Below are positions 20,601-29,499 of a DNA stretch of 64,000 nucleotides, piece after piece; position 1 is the stretch's first letter, and each line of letters begins with the position of its first letter. Made by a program: the position numbers and the translations under genes. The notes beneath the pieces are model-generated. The model was not told the origin of the DNA and did no database searches. It saw only the letters and a program-made list of their open reading frames with translations. The stretch comes from Schizochytrium sp. CCTCC M209059 (taxonomy: Eukaryota > Sar > Bigyra > Thraustochytrida > Thraustochytriidae): positions 1 to 64,000 of the forward strand of contig KN805408.1 of the NCBI GenBank assembly GCA_000818945.1. The letters are read 5' to 3'.

Positions 20601-21237
20601 TGTGCTTCAGGCAGCTCTGTTAGACGGCGAGCTCTTTGGACGGGCGCCTTACTGGAATGAGGCGCAGTATCCCGACGGATATACTCCTGTACCCGACAAC
20701 ACGAACCAAACTTCTGACGCAGAGCACGAGGTGGTTTTCCGCATTCGAACAATTTCGGATGTTCCCTTTGAACTGATGCGCGAGTCAACGTGGGAATCTG
20801 CCTTGTTAAAAGAGCAGGCACAATGGGAAGCTGAAGAGCCGGGTCGAGCGGAGCGCGCCAAATTGCTCCGGGAGAACTTTTTGGCTGGATTCTTCCCTCT
20901 CGAGGACACAACAAATGGTGACACCAACGTCGAAGATGAGGAAAAGGCCACCGACGCGGCCGAAGGCGAAATGAGCGAGGAAGCGGCTCGAGAGAAAGCG
21001 AGACTCGCCGCGCGGCACAAACTTGCGCACAAGAGAGACGAAAAAGGCCAGGTGTTCTGGCGCAGATGTCCGATCCCTGCCAACGACGAAGATGAGTTCT
21101 TGCTAGATGAGTACAAAGCGCGAGAAGATATCGAGGACGTCGAAGAGGACACACTTGAAAACTGTCGCGCAAAACAAGTTGACTGGTACAAGAACCTCAC
21201 GCAGGCCATGAGCCAAACAGACGAGCAAGCGTCCTAG
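17611..21237 (+). CDS. Androglobin-like protein (calpain-like domain, no visible globin)
   Basis: Androglobin is a flagellum/sperm-associated chimera of a calpain-like domain, a rearranged globin with an IQ motif, and a long C-terminus. Seen here: a calpain-like block LREVIVDDLVPV and ILWPLLLEKAIRWV (about residues 190-270), equivalent to the WRKITIDDFLPF and ELWPMLL blocks of animal androglobin, with no catalytic Cys context. Near residue 900, YVPNNRGILFREYF matches the animal YIPNDKKILFR segment. Near residue 1070, WEAEEPGRAERAKLLRENFLAGFF matches the WETTEPGRA...YLSGF segment. Between HVFRLHSPTGALVRIVG and the second beta-rich part, where animal proteins carry about 300 residues of globin plus IQ, only some 30 residues intervene. 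At 1208 residues it is shorter than the roughly 1670-residue animal form. The first codon of the frame is GTG, so the start is the ATG at 17611. Confidence 0.72.
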   Translation: MGKPGKGAAAAVNPALETGLLDVEPWPLDAGYQVDTEADDNENAAEETTSASEVCESDAQDCEIQKDTSDNLLPAINLPLWQDPEAQHASFVSKLQSLGADVEWLPIDEVVAESVLHDEEFAPASWSVLRLHGGSEAFRSTLGILCNDTLDIGEDRCPWKRVESREAPVPSDDDPQPRARFAVQLYLDGDLREVIVDDLVPVRDGAIQLAHELIQLPSQEVEVSATDPQTSEEDNGAESEPPAPAPARFKAILWPLLLEKAIRWVQEQSTSANLGRAHPLSLLGPCFALSMPEGRVANIVEATPQEADWTHLRRPSSEEFVFESWDAWMRAKADAKSAGDEGALATLEAAGEAAKEKKRQLLASKLATSNEPADPESTQEPGPVPETPKKEKKQKRRKKTKRRRSSDDDIIPVDTIAFDAAMKAHKDALAAAVASLHEQRRTFEVLRATGGMLRAKLCVSRGRDTSNDDRAAAQGDAASPDNSEADTATERALTESEMLMEKNLLGLAAGVWKEVELEVRTDQMFIVIEAGASRIRVAGYPQILSSMPKNSDDRTAHTFWVNRTDLDAVSATIETWRFVNPLQDTCRVDYNSGEDGVWSAQDLGRAFILPPTAAEAEDSTAEEMTQEYTLTLACKAGPLDEVAELEVATYSSGVVAIDQDLLAAFETPRRADVEATTETYRVEIAHGLACFSLPLSPNAIHVFRLHSPTGALVRIVGNRSSMAPPLVLDALDAWKEMRTRCEGPSATELVISETLEISCTRPEDWQCIARYRVDLGGQDEVQAENKDDKEEEKETGAATPPQLPSFCASVNFSNRVHRDYLQIWEVDTESGKHVRRDKLGMWVPPYERSSSTFDLIFLMVSPKLDNVPSASCQISLACATGIKSAQRLTTAIASLRRGTYVPNNRGILFREYFDAIPQVLTFRVDVGQSELPFKVQLISQDVAAQLQSRTLGSNTDEIIAEVYSTTAENASVPGVVELHAFRPDTFDQVRASSERRLVLQAALLDGELFGRAPYWNEAQYPDGYTPVPDNTNQTSDAEHEVVFRIRTISDVPFELMRESTWESALLKEQAQWEAEEPGRAERAKLLRENFLAGFFPLEDTTNGDTNVEDEEKATDAAEGEMSEEAAREKARLAARHKLAHKRDEKGQVFWRRCPIPANDEDEFLLDEYKAREDIEDVEEDTLENCRAKQVDWYKNLTQAMSQTDEQAS

Positions 21238-21317
21238 GCAAATCCGCGCCACAAAGTCAGCTGCCATCGTTATTCATTTTCACACACGCTTTAAAAATGC
21301 AACATCTTTGGCATGCT

Positions 21318-24300
21318 CTAGCTGTCAGCCGCTATATTAGCGTTCTTTTGAAAGTCTACCGAGTGCTGCGCATTCGTTTCATCTGGGGCCGTGCTTGGGA
21401 GAATCTTGCTTGCCCTTGTTTTCCCCTTCGTTTTGCTCTTACCCTGCCGGCCCTCTTCATTGACCCATGCTTTTCGGTAAATGCCAAGCTCGGGCTCGTG
21501 ACGAAAGACCTCTTCCTTTGTACGTTGAATGCAGGCTCCTGATGGAATCACAACACTCGACCCAAGAGCGTTGTTGTCCACCGTGCTCCATTGAACCTCG
21601 AGCCAAAACTTGCCTTCTTTCTCCGCAATGATGCGACCCGCAATGGTCCGCCAGCACGGAAGCCCTTTTCTTTCCGAGAAAAGGACCAAGTCTCCTAGGA
21701 TAAGGTCTTGATTGACACAGGGTATGGAAAAGTCTGTCTTCGCTCTTGAAGGCCGAGAGAGCTGCGATTGCGATTGCACAGCGGTCAGCGTCGACGCAAC
21801 GATCACGTCACTTGGCTCAGAGAATATCTGATTCTCAGCATCTGTCGCAAGGACGCGCACCTCCACCATACTCGACGGCTTGAGTCCATAAACTCGTGTC
21901 AGAGTACTGCGACCACGATATGCAGGGATCCACGGTTCCTTCAGCTTCGAACTCGCCCGGGTATCCGTGCTTGCTTCAGCAGGAAGCGTCCTGTACTGCA
22001 CGACGTACTGGTTTGCGCCGCCTTTGGGCGCGTACCAGCGCAGTAGCAAGCTGTCTGCAAAAGCCTCGACGATAACGGGACGCGATGGCACATTCGGAGC
22101 CGTCTGGAAAGACGCGTTTGTGGACCAAGGACTTTGAAAGGAAATTGGCTGATCGAGCATCAGCTGGCAACGAACGCGAAGGCGAACGGTGTACGTTGCA
22201 TTTGGTCGAAGTTTAGGGAGTGTCCAAGCGTGCCCTTTCGTTTCAAAGGACTCGCTTCGGCCCTTGGCGGAGCGAATTTGCACAACAAAGCTGAATCGCG
22301 TCGCGACCGACATCAAGCCAAAAGTATCGCCGCCAGCAATCGAAGCGGCTGTTGCCTCCCACCGGCGAAACGTCTCGGCGACATTCCCGACAGCCCCGTT
22401 ACGCTCGACGGCTACGGCATCCGGTGTACAGTTGTAAGGTTTCCACGTCACAGCCGGAACGGATACGATGGGAGGACGCGGAGGTGAAAGAGGAAGTACA
22501 ATGCACGGGTGAGACATCTTACTTGCGTCCTCGTGTTTGTTAAGAGCACGAACAACAAACTCATAAGGACTTCCTGGCTCGAGCCCCACAACTTGACAGC
22601 TCGTCTGCTTGCCGCGATAGATCACCACGCCCACCTTATGTGCCTGAAGTCCTGCCAATCTCATATCGCGAACCAACAATTCGTAGTAAGAGCCTGCAAT
22701 TGTAGCTGGTAGGAAATCGCCCTCATCTTTGTCTGTTGGACCGCTGCGCTTGTCGAGGTTGCTCGAGATAGCGGCCACAGGAAGGCCCGCTGCTGAGGGA
22801 AGGTCAAGTCCCGATGACCACGTCATCACGCATCTTGCAAGACGCCCTTCGTAGGTGCAACTTGAGGCCCTAGGCTTGTGAGGCGTAAGAGGAGCTGTCC
22901 AAAAGCTCTTTCTGGATGGGCGTGACGCTCCATGCTCATTAAATGCCGTGACCCGGAAGAAGTACTCGGTATTTGGCTCGAGATTACCGACAACAAATCG
23001 ACCTTCTGGCAGGGAAGGCGGTTGCGTCAGACTCGGGGGATCTTGCCATAACACGGTAAAGGAACCCTTGTGGACACGTTCTACGCAGTAAAAGCTGACA
23101 TTGGGGTTGCCTCTGCACGAAATTTTGTACCCAAGCGTAATGCTCGTCGCTGAAGAAAGCTCTGGGACTTGAAAGAGAGTCGGAATTCCCGGCGGCACCG
23201 CATATTTTTGCTCGTGAACGTGTTGGGCCTTTGCAAGGCGATTCTGCCGCGAGACAACCGATAGAAACACGAGCGCTCGCTGGAGCTCCGCTCGCTGCTC
23301 GCGCCAGTGCATGGCAATGTCTGAGGGTGCTCCCGCAATTACGAGAGCCTGCTGAACTCGTTCCTCAAGAGACAACTCGTACTCGCGTCCGTGCGAAAGA
23401 ATGCCGGCTTTGGGACGAGTCCACGAGGTCTGAGGGGCCTGTGGGGAAACAGTGACAGGCCCGGCTTGTCTCGATGCGATCTGCAGTACAAAGTTCATAT
23501 TCACCGTGTCTGGGATGACCTCCCCGTCCGCACCCCTTCCACAGAAGCTGCTCGTAAGTCGCTTTTCTTCATGAAGTCGAAGCTGGATACCTGCGGAGGC
23601 CAATATTTCGCGAAACCGATCTGTTGGGCACGCACAGAGCATTTTCTGATAAAATGCAGAAGAAGCAGGCCGATCTCCAGCTGGCCCAACGACGCGCTGA
23701 AAGGCCGTCACGAGATCGACGTTGGGGTTAGACAAGAGCTTGACAAGCACGCTGCGTAGGTGAACCCATCCCCAGTCTTTCGATGATGTTGTCGCAAATG
23801 TTTTGGGCGGGAATTGACTCCAAGCAGCGGCACACTTTGCTCGACCCGCAAAACCGGAAGACCATTGAATAAAGTTGGAAAGCAGGCCTTTGGCGTCAAC
23901 GGCCTTTAAGGCTTTGCCTACGTCTCGCCAGAGCGACTCACGGTCCCCGATAGCCCCGACGGCGATCGCAGGTTGATCGATTGCTTCGAGAAAGCTTTCT
24001 GCTTGCGCGCGCGCACGCTTGCGTTCGAGCCAAAGAGTAAATTGGTGATCAGCACCCTGACGTCGTGCAGATGTAGTGGCCATTTGCGTTTTTCGTTTAG
24101 AATCCTGCAGGCCCTCGAGCACTCGGTCGTCAACATAGCCGTCTGGGTCCACGAAGTTCTCTGCAAATACATAGCCTGCCTGCAACAGTAGTTTTCTGCA
24201 CTTTTCGAGGTCCATGAAGCTTGTCGCATGCACGTATCGGTGATGCGACCGCTCGAGAAGGCCTTTGAGGACCGGATCAAGGCTCTGTTGCGTATTCATC

Positions 24301-27300
24301 AGGGAAGCGCTCCCTTCCATTGCGTTTTGTGGTAAGCGCAGACGCAGCTGATGCTTGCGTCTCACAAAGTGCGCGTGCGTTGCTTGGCGCTCTTTTGTGG
24401 CCTCCTTTTCAGCTTGAACCCTTTTGCGCTCGGCGGTGGCCTTAATTTCTTTCGTCCATGCTTGTAGCTCATCGGGTCCAATGCGTTGGAGGAATCGCCT
24501 CACGCTGAATTTAGTCTTGCCTGAATCAGTATGAGAACTTTGCCCCTCTTTTAAATTCACGTTTTCCGGAACTTCGTCTTCGCTGTCCTCCGCTTGCGTC
24601 GCCTGTATTTCTTGGAGCTTGAGGTGTTCAAATCTTGCAACAACGAGCTCCTTGCGCACTTCGCGTTCGCAAGCAGTCCATTGTTCGCGACAAAGCCTTA
24701 TGAACTTTTGATTGGCCTCATCTCCAGACTTGGCCTCGGCGGTGAACACGAGACCATCTTCAAAAGCGCGTCCACGCTTGGACCACGCAAGGAACGATTG
24801 CTCGAGCGATTCCCCCACCGGACCTCCACATCGCACGCTAATTAGGAGATCTGTAGCCGCTAAGGCGCGTCCTGCACGAAACCAGTGATCGTCTTCTGAC
24901 GCCAAGTCTCCAGACACGGATTCCATAACCTTGGTCGCATTTTGCAAAAGGTCCTTAAGAATTTTCCACTGCGCAAAAGAGAGCCGGCTGTTGGTCTTGG
25001 TCTTAGCTTTCCGATTATGTTTTGCAAACCGTCCTTTTATCTCATTTACTTCGCACTGCTTGCCAGAACCAGACTCAGCGCTTGCCCCCCCCCAAATGTA
25101 CTTCCATACGCTATCCGAACGCTTCGATAATCGAATCAAGTCTTCGAGCTGAAGCCGCCGAGGATTCTTACTATTCGCATCACCTTTTTGGTCCGTGGCG
25201 TAGCTCCCGGGAGGTGCTGTCGAAAAATATCGGAGCATCGCACGGTAATCTACACAGATCTGTCGACGTGCATCGCATGTCTCGAACCTCTGACAAATGC
25301 GTGAGCTTTCTTCGTTGTCAATATGCAAATGCTCAAAAAAGTCTTTGGTGCAGCGTTGAAAGATTTGCACGGGAAGATACCCCAAAAACTGGCGGTCCTC
25401 CTTTTCGAATCGCTCGAGGAGACTTCGAAACTCTTCGCTGCCACCATCATCTAAGATTTGGCGCAATTTGCGCTCCTTGGACACTGGGATATCTAAATGC
25501 AGGACCCGTGTCAATGCCCCGAGGTCCACCATATTCGTTTGAGGTTGCGTAAATTTACGAAGAATGCGCAGAACTGATCGTGCGTTCGTCTCAGTTCGCA
25601 TGATGCACTCCTCATCGCGTTCCTGATTACCACCAATCTCTTTGGCTGCTTCATCCCGCTGTTGTAGATTCTGATTCCCGTTAAGCGCAGACATGAGAAC
25701 ACGAGAGACCGCGGCGCGTGAAGCAGACTCTTTGAGCTCGAGCTGGGCCAGTTTCTGTATCAGAGGTTTCCTCCCCTGAAACGAAGCATAGCGCAGTTGC
25801 TCCAGAGCGTTCTCGTCGTGAGACGTAAACACTACATTAAATTCCTTGGGCGCGATTTCGCTCACCAGCTTTCGGTAGACCACAAAAGCACGATCTTCCC
25901 GATCCTCCGATGCTTGAACTTGAGGGCCGCAACTTGCTGTTTCTTTCGATGAATTCTTTTCGAGGACCCCAAGTCTTCGCGAAAGCCGACGAATTTCTGT
26001 CGCGGTTGCTTTCAACTGCACAGACTCTGCGAGTACGGCACGGAATTCCTCAATCTCGACGCGGTCGGAAAATGTCGGATCCCGACACTCGAGCGCATCA
26101 AGGATGCCGCAAGGGCCGTGAAGGTCCTCATGTGAACGTACAACGTCTCGAAGAACACCGATAATTTCCTCGCGCGAATAATGAGTTTCTTCCTTGACGG
26201 CAAAAAGACGTGTCCAAGCCTTTGAATGCACGGCCAGCGAATCCGTTTGTGCACTGACTTGATCCCGCCGCTGAGAGTACATAGGGTCCACCAGCAAACA
26301 GAAGGCGTCAAAGGTTAATTCGCGCACACGGGACGGCTGGTCTGCATCTTGAACAAGCTCCTCAGGAGAACGAGGGCCAGTGAGCTGAGGTTTCCCACCG
26401 GGCTTGAGCGCTCGTCGATAGAATAAAAATGGAAAATCGGCAACACGGGCTGCTTCCGTTCGACTCAGCGGCAGGCCAAGCAACTCGGAAGCCTCAATGA
26501 GATCATGCAGCTGAATGGCGCCATCCTGTGCGACGTCAAGGTCATCGAAGCAGGAACGTAAGGTGTGCAAAAATTGCACCGGATTTGGCCGCTCACCCGC
26601 AGAGTCGGCAATATACTGACGAAGCAGCTTGACGAATTCGAAGCGATCGCGTAGATGCTCCGAACGACGCCGCGTATTGAGCCCGGGATTGAGAACAGGG
26701 TCGTGCGGGGCGGCCGCACTGGAAGGACTTGCGGGGCTTCGATTTGATTCATCCATGCCATCATCCCAAAATGCGACGCCTGGGTCGAAGTCTTCTTCTG
26801 CGAGCCTCTCGTAGACCAAGTCAGCGACCTTCTTATAGTATACACCAACCTCGGATGTTTGAAGTCCAGCCGAAGGACCACTATCTTCAAAGGCGGAGAG
26901 GGCTCTCGGAAGCGCTACAATGGTGACATGGATGCCGAGCTGAAGCAACGCACTGTGAAAGTCCCGGTGTGTGAGCTTCTCCGAGCCCGTTGTGTCAAAA
27001 GCCGCAAAACAGTCTGTGAGTGTCACGTTACTCAGACGCAAAATGCGCGCTTTGTCTTTGAGAGCGGCAACCAGCTTTTCGAGCTCACGTTCGTGTGGAG
27101 GCACACGTTTCGCTGCTTTCATTGCCGGCGAGTGTCGAAAATCTTCGAGCAGGACAAATAGCTTTCGGTAGTCGACGTCATCTTGATCACTGCCTTGCAG
27201 ATGATTGGCAAGACGCCGCACTAGACTCCGCTCATGAACTGTGCCACCTGCGCCGTGATTGTTCGTTGAATCTTTTTCGCTTTTGCCATCGGCATTTATG

Positions 27301-28604
27301 GCGCCACGGATAAAGCCGAGCCATTCCATGCACTGCATAAAGTCTGAAAAGCGAATTCGGCCCGTGAGATACTTGTCAAATTGCTCAAAAACATCTCGCA
27401 CATCGATATGCACAAATGGCCCCGCCCCTGTCAGCCCATGCAGTTTAAGCAGGAAGGACTTCAACTCGGATTGCGTGAGATACTCTAGAGCATGCAAACC
27501 AGCTCTCCTTCGACTGGAGTCGAGTACAGGAGATCCTGACTGCGTCTCGTCCTGTGGGCTTGAGCTTTGCTGCTGGTGCTGGTGTTGTCGTTGTTGTTTT
27601 CTTGGGGTGACCTCGGCTTGACGTGTGGGAGCAAGGATTTCCATGAGCAAATCCCTGTATCGAATGCACTCGTGCATGTCGTCTTGAAGGGCAAAACGCG
27701 CCTGGAGTCTTCGCAAATCAATGGGGGCAAGGGAGTAAGCGACCTTTGCGAAACCCTGTGCAAGCTGATCTGGCGTGATCCACCCCCGAAGATGCTCGTC
27801 GTTGGACTCCATTTGAAACCAAAGCTCCTTGTATCCGTCAGGATTGAGTGATATATAATCTCGTGCAAATTCGCGCAGTCGCACAAGGACGTCGATTGAA
27901 GTTGCGGAAAATTGTTTGATGTGCTCCGTGTGTTTTTGGCTTGGAGCGGTCTTTGCCTTTCTTGCGTCACCATTTTCAAGCATGTCTTGTAGGAATAGAG
28001 TATAGGCCACCTTTGCAGCGTCTTGACTATCAACATAGGAAGACGCAAGGAAGGAGATATCTTCGGGCTGCGCATTGAGCCCGAGACTTTGCAGTGCGAG
28101 GCCAAAGTCCTCTCTGGAGATACTCCCGCGGGCTTCTGGATCAAATCTGCGAAAATAGAGTCTTACTTCAACGTGTTGATCTACGGCGTGCTCCAAAAGC
28201 TCGCGGACCCGTTGTGCAAAGCGCTCTCCAGCTTGTGTTTGGTGAAAAGCACGAAGACCTGCTACAAAGTCATGGTGTCGAAGGTACCCGTGGCCTGATC
28301 CGAAGAGCTCTTGTACAGTGTTGATTTCGTCGTCGGTGAGCTCGAAGCGGGCACCGCATACTTTCTCAAGTCGCTCAAATAGACTCTGGCTACGCACGAC
28401 AGTATCAAGCTCGGCGTCGTCATTATTGTCGTCACGCAACTTCGTGGACCGGGCGCCTGCACCCGTGCCTCCATGTCTGCGCAGAGCGTCATCATCAAAT
28501 TGCAAAAGCTGGGCCTCGAGCACCTCGATTGTCCGGCGATGGCTCCCGAGCCCATTGGCGTCGGCCGCAGCTTGGAGAATGCGCTCAAAGAGATTCACGA
28601 GCAT
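21318..28604 (-). CDS. Giant protein with degenerate EF-hands and C-terminal fibronectin type III domains
   Basis: A 2428-residue single-exon protein. The N-terminal 800 residues hold repeated EF-hand-like helix-loop-helix units: FDPEARGSISREDF (near 150), FDKYLTGRIRFSDF (near 415), FDTTGSEKLTHRDF (near 540) and LDVAQDGAIQLHDL (near 695). Each loop starts with Asp and has Gly or a hydrophobic in place, but most lack acids at positions 3 and 5 and end in Asp rather than Glu, so calcium binding is doubtful. The middle is charged and helical. About residues 1800-2270 contain three FN3-type beta sandwiches with NLEPNTEYFFRVTAFNEHG, GLEPGSPYEFVVRALN and GLKPSSMVEVRVLATD. A basic tail follows. EFCAB6-like axonemal proteins have similar EF-hand arrays, but the FN3 combination is not one I can name. 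It ends 80 bases from the convergent androglobin-like gene. Confidence 0.8.
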   Translation of the reverse strand: MLVNLFERILQAAADANGLGSHRRTIEVLEAQLLQFDDDALRRHGGTGAGARSTKLRDDNNDDAELDTVVRSQSLFERLEKVCGARFELTDDEINTVQELFGSGHGYLRHHDFVAGLRAFHQTQAGERFAQRVRELLEHAVDQHVEVRLYFRRFDPEARGSISREDFGLALQSLGLNAQPEDISFLASSYVDSQDAAKVAYTLFLQDMLENGDARKAKTAPSQKHTEHIKQFSATSIDVLVRLREFARDYISLNPDGYKELWFQMESNDEHLRGWITPDQLAQGFAKVAYSLAPIDLRRLQARFALQDDMHECIRYRDLLMEILAPTRQAEVTPRKQQRQHQHQQQSSSPQDETQSGSPVLDSSRRRAGLHALEYLTQSELKSFLLKLHGLTGAGPFVHIDVRDVFEQFDKYLTGRIRFSDFMQCMEWLGFIRGAINADGKSEKDSTNNHGAGGTVHERSLVRRLANHLQGSDQDDVDYRKLFVLLEDFRHSPAMKAAKRVPPHERELEKLVAALKDKARILRLSNVTLTDCFAAFDTTGSEKLTHRDFHSALLQLGIHVTIVALPRALSAFEDSGPSAGLQTSEVGVYYKKVADLVYERLAEEDFDPGVAFWDDGMDESNRSPASPSSAAAPHDPVLNPGLNTRRRSEHLRDRFEFVKLLRQYIADSAGERPNPVQFLHTLRSCFDDLDVAQDGAIQLHDLIEASELLGLPLSRTEAARVADFPFLFYRRALKPGGKPQLTGPRSPEELVQDADQPSRVRELTFDAFCLLVDPMYSQRRDQVSAQTDSLAVHSKAWTRLFAVKEETHYSREEIIGVLRDVVRSHEDLHGPCGILDALECRDPTFSDRVEIEEFRAVLAESVQLKATATEIRRLSRRLGVLEKNSSKETASCGPQVQASEDREDRAFVVYRKLVSEIAPKEFNVVFTSHDENALEQLRYASFQGRKPLIQKLAQLELKESASRAAVSRVLMSALNGNQNLQQRDEAAKEIGGNQERDEECIMRTETNARSVLRILRKFTQPQTNMVDLGALTRVLHLDIPVSKERKLRQILDDGGSEEFRSLLERFEKEDRQFLGYLPVQIFQRCTKDFFEHLHIDNEESSRICQRFETCDARRQICVDYRAMLRYFSTAPPGSYATDQKGDANSKNPRRLQLEDLIRLSKRSDSVWKYIWGGASAESGSGKQCEVNEIKGRFAKHNRKAKTKTNSRLSFAQWKILKDLLQNATKVMESVSGDLASEDDHWFRAGRALAATDLLISVRCGGPVGESLEQSFLAWSKRGRAFEDGLVFTAEAKSGDEANQKFIRLCREQWTACEREVRKELVVARFEHLKLQEIQATQAEDSEDEVPENVNLKEGQSSHTDSGKTKFSVRRFLQRIGPDELQAWTKEIKATAERKRVQAEKEATKERQATHAHFVRRKHQLRLRLPQNAMEGSASLMNTQQSLDPVLKGLLERSHHRYVHATSFMDLEKCRKLLLQAGYVFAENFVDPDGYVDDRVLEGLQDSKRKTQMATTSARRQGADHQFTLWLERKRARAQAESFLEAIDQPAIAVGAIGDRESLWRDVGKALKAVDAKGLLSNFIQWSSGFAGRAKCAAAWSQFPPKTFATTSSKDWGWVHLRSVLVKLLSNPNVDLVTAFQRVVGPAGDRPASSAFYQKMLCACPTDRFREILASAGIQLRLHEEKRLTSSFCGRGADGEVIPDTVNMNFVLQIASRQAGPVTVSPQAPQTSWTRPKAGILSHGREYELSLEERVQQALVIAGAPSDIAMHWREQRAELQRALVFLSVVSRQNRLAKAQHVHEQKYAVPPGIPTLFQVPELSSATSITLGYKISCRGNPNVSFYCVERVHKGSFTVLWQDPPSLTQPPSLPEGRFVVGNLEPNTEYFFRVTAFNEHGASRPSRKSFWTAPLTPHKPRASSCTYEGRLARCVMTWSSGLDLPSAAGLPVAAISSNLDKRSGPTDKDEGDFLPATIAGSYYELLVRDMRLAGLQAHKVGVVIYRGKQTSCQVVGLEPGSPYEFVVRALNKHEDASKMSHPCIVLPLSPPRPPIVSVPAVTWKPYNCTPDAVAVERNGAVGNVAETFRRWEATAASIAGGDTFGLMSVATRFSFVVQIRSAKGRSESFETKGHAWTLPKLRPNATYTVRLRVRCQLMLDQPISFQSPWSTNASFQTAPNVPSRPVIVEAFADSLLLRWYAPKGGANQYVVQYRTLPAEASTDTRASSKLKEPWIPAYRGRSTLTRVYGLKPSSMVEVRVLATDAENQIFSEPSDVIVASTLTAVQSQSQLSRPSRAKTDFSIPCVNQDLILGDLVLFSERKGLPCWRTIAGRIIAEKEGKFWLEVQWSTVDNNALGSSVVIPSGACIQRTKEEVFRHEPELGIYRKAWVNEEGRQGKSKTKGKTRASKILPSTAPDETNAQHSVDFQKNANIAADS

Positions 28605-29499
28605 ACTTTTGCGCGCACGCGCGTATTGCAGCGCAGCGCAGTCGGTTTACTGAGCGTGCGCGAATCTCGGCGCCGCTGAAGGCCGGCTTTCTTGAGCGCG
28701 CGAGCTCTATGGTTGCTTTTTCTTTCATTCAAAGAAGTTTGCAAACCAGGTCTCGTCTCGCCATCGAGCTCTTTTGCTAACTTCGTCCCGAAAACTATGC
28801 ATGTTGCTCTGATCTACACTTCAAGTTGTGCGGCCCCTCAAAGGAAAAAGAACCGTTGAGGAGTGGCCCACAGCGGCCGTAGCGAATCTTGAATATGTAG
28901 GATCTACTTGGTAATAAAACGGACTTGTTCTTATTAGCAATGTGTACGCAACATAACCGGGGTAAAGGTGCCTTTCCATCGCGATACGAATATCTGCGCC
29001 AAAGACCCATCTGACCACTCGCCACGAGGGAAAGCTGCGTCGGGTGCGCAGGCCGCCGCGCAGCGTTCACACCTCCTTCTACACTTCGTGTCTTCGTACG
29101 GCGACTGCGCTGGTGCGAGAATATCCATTGTATGTGACTGGCTGGCAAGCGCGCGAGCACGAAAAGTAGTCTTCGTCGAGGCCCTCGCCAAACGTGGTCA
29201 AGTCACGCTTCGTCCCGAGAACCCAGCGTTAGCACTTGAGTAGTATAGAGTGGCGCAGCGAGCCTGGCGCCGCAAGCATCCGAGCAAGTGTATTGCGTAC
29301 AATCGGCTTACTTCTTTTTTGCGCCCTTTCGTGACGTCACAGCGTCCAAGACCGGAGACGGAAAAGATCACGTTCGCGCCAACGAAAAGAGTAAGTGAGC
29401 GAGTATCGCGTCGCACTTCCTTTTGTTCTCGTTGTTATCGTCTTGGCGTCGTCGGTCGTTGGCTTAACTTTTCGCTAAAGAAGGAGAGGGAAAGAAGGG
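28605..29499. other. Divergent intergenic region, FN3/EF-hand gene and NPRL2
   Basis: An 895-base spacer carrying both promoters. No RNA gene, repeat array or convincing small gene was seen. The NPRL2 start is preceded by a purine-rich stretch (GAAGGAGAGGGAAAGAAGGG). Confidence 0.4.
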
